This document shows positions 11,382 to 13,482 of a stretch of 13,482 nt of DNA, piece after piece. The DNA is from JAKAGE01 sp964416665 (GTDB lineage Bacteria; Patescibacteriota; Minisyncoccia; UBA6257; 2-01-FULL-56-20). Within the stretch, counting starts at the first letter, position 1, and each line of letters starts with the position of its first letter. The notes beneath the pieces are model-generated. The model was not told the origin of the DNA. It ran no database searches and saw nothing but the letters and a program-made list of their open reading frames with translations. Location of the stretch: the NCBI GenBank assembly GCA_964416665.1, contig CAYQFA010000027.1:1-13482 (forward strand). The letters are read 5' to 3'. The translations under genes were made by a program, and so were the position numbers.

Positions 11382-13482
11382 ATGGCAGATGAACTTTCAT
11401 TGAACACGCTCGCGGGCAAAAAGATTGACGATGTTTTTGCGGAACTCAAAACGTCGGCGAAGGGTCTGACGCAGGCGCAGGCGGTGGAGCGGCTCAAGCT
11501 TTATGGTGCGAACGAGTTTTCGGGAAAAAAGAAACTCCGGCCGTTTTTGATATTCTTTTCCAAGTTCCGGAGCCCGTTGCTGTTACTGTTGATCGCCGCC
11601 GCGATCGTGTCGGGCATCCTGGGTTCGCATATCGAGGCGACGATCATCCTGGCAATCGTGTTCGGCAGTGCCTTCATTGATTTTTTCAACACCTATAAAT
11701 CAGCGCAGGCGGCGGAGGCGCTTCAGGAAAAAGTGACGATCACCGCGGCGGTGATGCGCAACGGCGAACTCAAGGAGCGCAATATGCGCGAGGTGGTGCC
11801 GGGGGATATTTTTACGTTGGAGGCGGGGGACTTGGTGCCGGCCGATGCGATCGTCATCGAGGCGCACGACCTGTTTTTGAACGAAGGCGTACTTACGGGG
11901 GAATCGTTGCCGGTAGAAAAAGAACCGGCAAAGGCGGGTGGTAACATGGTACTGCTCGGCACGAGTGTGGTTTCCGGCAAGGGTTTGGCGGTGGCGGTGA
12001 CGACGGGTGATAAGACGACCGTGGGCAGCATCGCGGACAAACTGAAAAAGCCGGACACCCCGACGGAGTTTGACAAGGACCTGAAGGAATTCAGCTTTTT
12101 TATTTTCCGCACCACCTTGTTCCTCGTACTCGCGGTCCTTTTGCTCAATATTTTCGTCATCCGTCGCGACCCGCTCCAGATATTTCTTTTTGCCGTCGCG
12201 ATCGCGGTCGGTCTTACGCCGGAACTTTTACCGCTTATCGTCACGAGCAATCTTGCGAAGGGTGCGCTTGCGATGTCCAAAAACGGCGTGATCGTGAAAA
12301 AATTGGCGGCGATCCATAACTTCGGCAGTGTGGACGTGCTTTGCACCGACAAGACCGGCACGCTCACCGAAGACAAGATCACACTCATCAAGTATCTTGA
12401 TGGTTTCGGAAAGGACAGCGACGATGTGCTTTTCTTGGGCAATGTGAGCAGTATGAATCTTACCGGCGTGCGCGGCGTGCTCGACAAGGCCATCGAAAAT
12501 TTCAAGAAGATCGATGTGAGCGAATGGAAGAAGGTGGACGAGATCCCGTTCGATGCCGAGCGGCGGCTTGAGTCGGTGGTGGTAAAGAAGGGCACGGAGA
12601 CGGTGCTCATCGCGAAGGGCGCGCCGGAGGAGATATTGAAAGACGCCACGCATTACGGCGCGTTGAAAAACAGCAAAAAGCTCACGCCCGCGGTCCGCGC
12701 GAAGATAAACAAGGAATATGAGTCGCTGAGCGCCGACGGATTCCGCGTGCTGGCGATCGGGATAAGGGCCGTACCGCATCGTACGACGGCGTACGGCAAG
12801 AATGACGAGAAGGAACTTTCATTCGCCGGTTTTCTCGCCTTTCTCGATCCGCCGAAGAAAGATGTCAAGGACACATTACAGAAAATGGCGGAGCACAACG
12901 TAGCGATCAAGATCATCACCGGCGATAATTTTTTGGTCACCAAGAAGATCGCCGAGGAGATCGGGCTGCCCGTCCAGAATCCGCTGACGGGCGACGATCT
13001 TGCAAAGATGACCGCGCACGAACTGAAGCACCGCGTCGAAGCGACGAATATCTTCGCACGCGTGAACCCGGAGCAGAAGGAAATGATCATTCGCGCGCTC
13101 CGCGACAACGGCCATGTGGTGGCGTACATGGGCGACGGCGTGAATGACGTCTTGTCGATCAAGATGGCGGATGTCGGCATCTCGGTGAACAATGCTGTGG
13201 ACATCGCAAAGGAAACGGCGGACATCATTTTGTTGAAAAAAGGCCTTGGCGAGATCATTGACGGCATCATCGAGGGTCGCAAGACGTTTGCCAACACATT
13301 CAAGTATTTAATGATGGCGCTCTCATCGAACTTCGGAAACATGTTCAGTATGCCGGTTGCTTCGGTATTTCTGCCGTTTTTGCCGATGACCGCGCCGCAG
13401 ATCTTGTTCAATAATTTTCTTTATGACTCATCACAGCTCGCGATCCCGTTCGATAACGTCGACCCCGATTTCCTTGCGCATC
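11382..13482 (+). CDS. mgtA: Mg2+-transporting P-type ATPase, MgtA-like (C-terminus beyond the window)
   Basis: Seven hundred open codons run to the window edge. P-type ATPase domains are in order: cation-ATPase N-terminal segment (1-50), actuator domain with TGES (172-175), the helix with TPELLP (279-284), the phosphorylation site DKTGT with Asp323, KGAPEE (412-417) in the nucleotide domain, TGDN, and GDGVND (584-589). VGLTPELLPLIVTSNLAKGA and SSNFGNMFS followed by FLPFLPM and LYDSSQLAIPFDN are distinctive of the MgtA/MgtB subgroup (type IIIB), which drives Mg2+ into the cell using ATP. About 150-190 residues with the last membrane helices are missing. After GDGVND the usual A-P-A-L is V-L-S-I, so the hinge proline is lost. 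The start at 11382 follows from the -10 box. Codon use is GC-rich, producing long antisense frames. Confidence 0.9.
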   Translation, partial: MADELSLNTLAGKKIDDVFAELKTSAKGLTQAQAVERLKLYGANEFSGKKKLRPFLIFFSKFRSPLLLLLIAAAIVSGILGSHIEATIILAIVFGSAFIDFFNTYKSAQAAEALQEKVTITAAVMRNGELKERNMREVVPGDIFTLEAGDLVPADAIVIEAHDLFLNEGVLTGESLPVEKEPAKAGGNMVLLGTSVVSGKGLAVAVTTGDKTTVGSIADKLKKPDTPTEFDKDLKEFSFFIFRTTLFLVLAVLLLNIFVIRRDPLQIFLFAVAIAVGLTPELLPLIVTSNLAKGALAMSKNGVIVKKLAAIHNFGSVDVLCTDKTGTLTEDKITLIKYLDGFGKDSDDVLFLGNVSSMNLTGVRGVLDKAIENFKKIDVSEWKKVDEIPFDAERRLESVVVKKGTETVLIAKGAPEEILKDATHYGALKNSKKLTPAVRAKINKEYESLSADGFRVLAIGIRAVPHRTTAYGKNDEKELSFAGFLAFLDPPKKDVKDTLQKMAEHNVAIKIITGDNFLVTKKIAEEIGLPVQNPLTGDDLAKMTAHELKHRVEATNIFARVNPEQKEMIIRALRDNGHVVAYMGDGVNDVLSIKMADVGISVNNAVDIAKETADIILLKKGLGEIIDGIIEGRKTFANTFKYLMMALSSNFGNMFSMPVASVFLPFLPMTAPQILFNNFLYDSSQLAIPFDNVDPDFLAH

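Noticed and set aside
11723..13411. Two long minus-strand open frames (308 and 252 residues) opposite the ATPase
   Set aside because: They lie fully antisense to a well-conserved P-type ATPase, are Ser/Thr/Arg-rich with no domain, and arise from the GC-rich third positions of the real gene.
1..13482. Recoded UGA (Gly) as in Gracilibacteria
   Set aside because: The CPBP gene and pyrF end naturally at TGA with the next gene or a complete C-terminus following, so UGA is a stop here.
1..13482. CRISPR array, tRNA, mobile element or phage region
   Set aside because: No regularly spaced repeats, no cloverleaf, no transposase, integrase or structural phage gene, and no terminal inverted repeats flanking a cargo were seen.

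Overview
The window reads as chromosomal DNA from an uncultivated bacterium, most plausibly a member of the Candidate Phyla Radiation (Patescibacteria, Parcubacteria-like). This placement is an inference. It rests on the compact layout of mostly short genes, the many small family-less proteins, initiator codons placed 6 to 10 nt downstream of TATAAT-like boxes (leaderless transcripts), and a patchy pyrimidine pathway that includes a type 2 (long) PyrF. UGA acts as a stop: it ends the CPBP gene, and the ATGA overlap ends pyrF. The recoded UGA-Gly lineages (Gracilibacteria/Absconditabacteria) are therefore disfavoured. No tRNA, rRNA, CRISPR array, transposase, integrase or phage gene was seen.

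Layout. 1-334 (minus): N-terminal part of an isoprenylcysteine/phospholipid methyltransferase-like membrane protein, cut by the window edge. 392-1126: endonuclease/exonuclease/phosphatase-fold protein. 1228-1586: small protein whose reading frame appears broken by a single-base deletion, with its own promoter and terminator. 1703-3769: two-gene unit of a membrane-anchored protein resembling six-hairpin glycosidases and a CPBP (CAAX/Rce1-type) membrane protease homologue. 3828-4046: two-helix membrane miniprotein. 4150-5819 (minus): pyrF-pyrE operon with an ATGA overlap. 5988-6953 (plus): class 1 dihydroorotate dehydrogenase, diverging from pyrFE across a compact double promoter. 7102-7755: CDF-type cation efflux protein with a Cys/His-rich N-terminus. 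7833-8651, 8734-9384 and 9401-10177: two unknown proteins and a DUF218 (YdcF/SanA-like) protein. 10291-10722: isolated small soluble protein of unknown function. 10919-11296: four-helix membrane protein. 11382-13482: MgtA-type Mg2+ P-type ATPase, cut by the right edge after 700 codons.

Functional logic. The divergent pyrD / pyrF-pyrE block would carry out the last three steps from dihydroorotate to UMP; no gene for the earlier steps (carAB, pyrB, pyrC) lies here. Two metal transporters (CDF and MgtA) flank the accessory block of unknown proteins. Intrinsic terminators follow the 1228 gene, pyrE, pyrD, the 10291 gene and the 10919 gene.

Two styles of gene start coexist. Some genes have a conventional promoter plus Shine-Dalgarno leader (1228, pyrF, pyrE, pyrD, CDF, 10291). 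Others have a -10 box almost touching the ATG and no Shine-Dalgarno (334 minus, 392, 3828, 7833, 8734, 11382). No stretch above 300 bases lacks a gene. The largest gaps, 10723-10918 and 5820-5987, hold a terminator plus repeat-rich leader and a divergent promoter, respectively. I see no convincing new defence, mobile or secretion system. The items most worth checking are the frameshifted small gene, the leaderless start pattern, the Cys/His-rich CDF protein and the repeat-rich leader before 10919.
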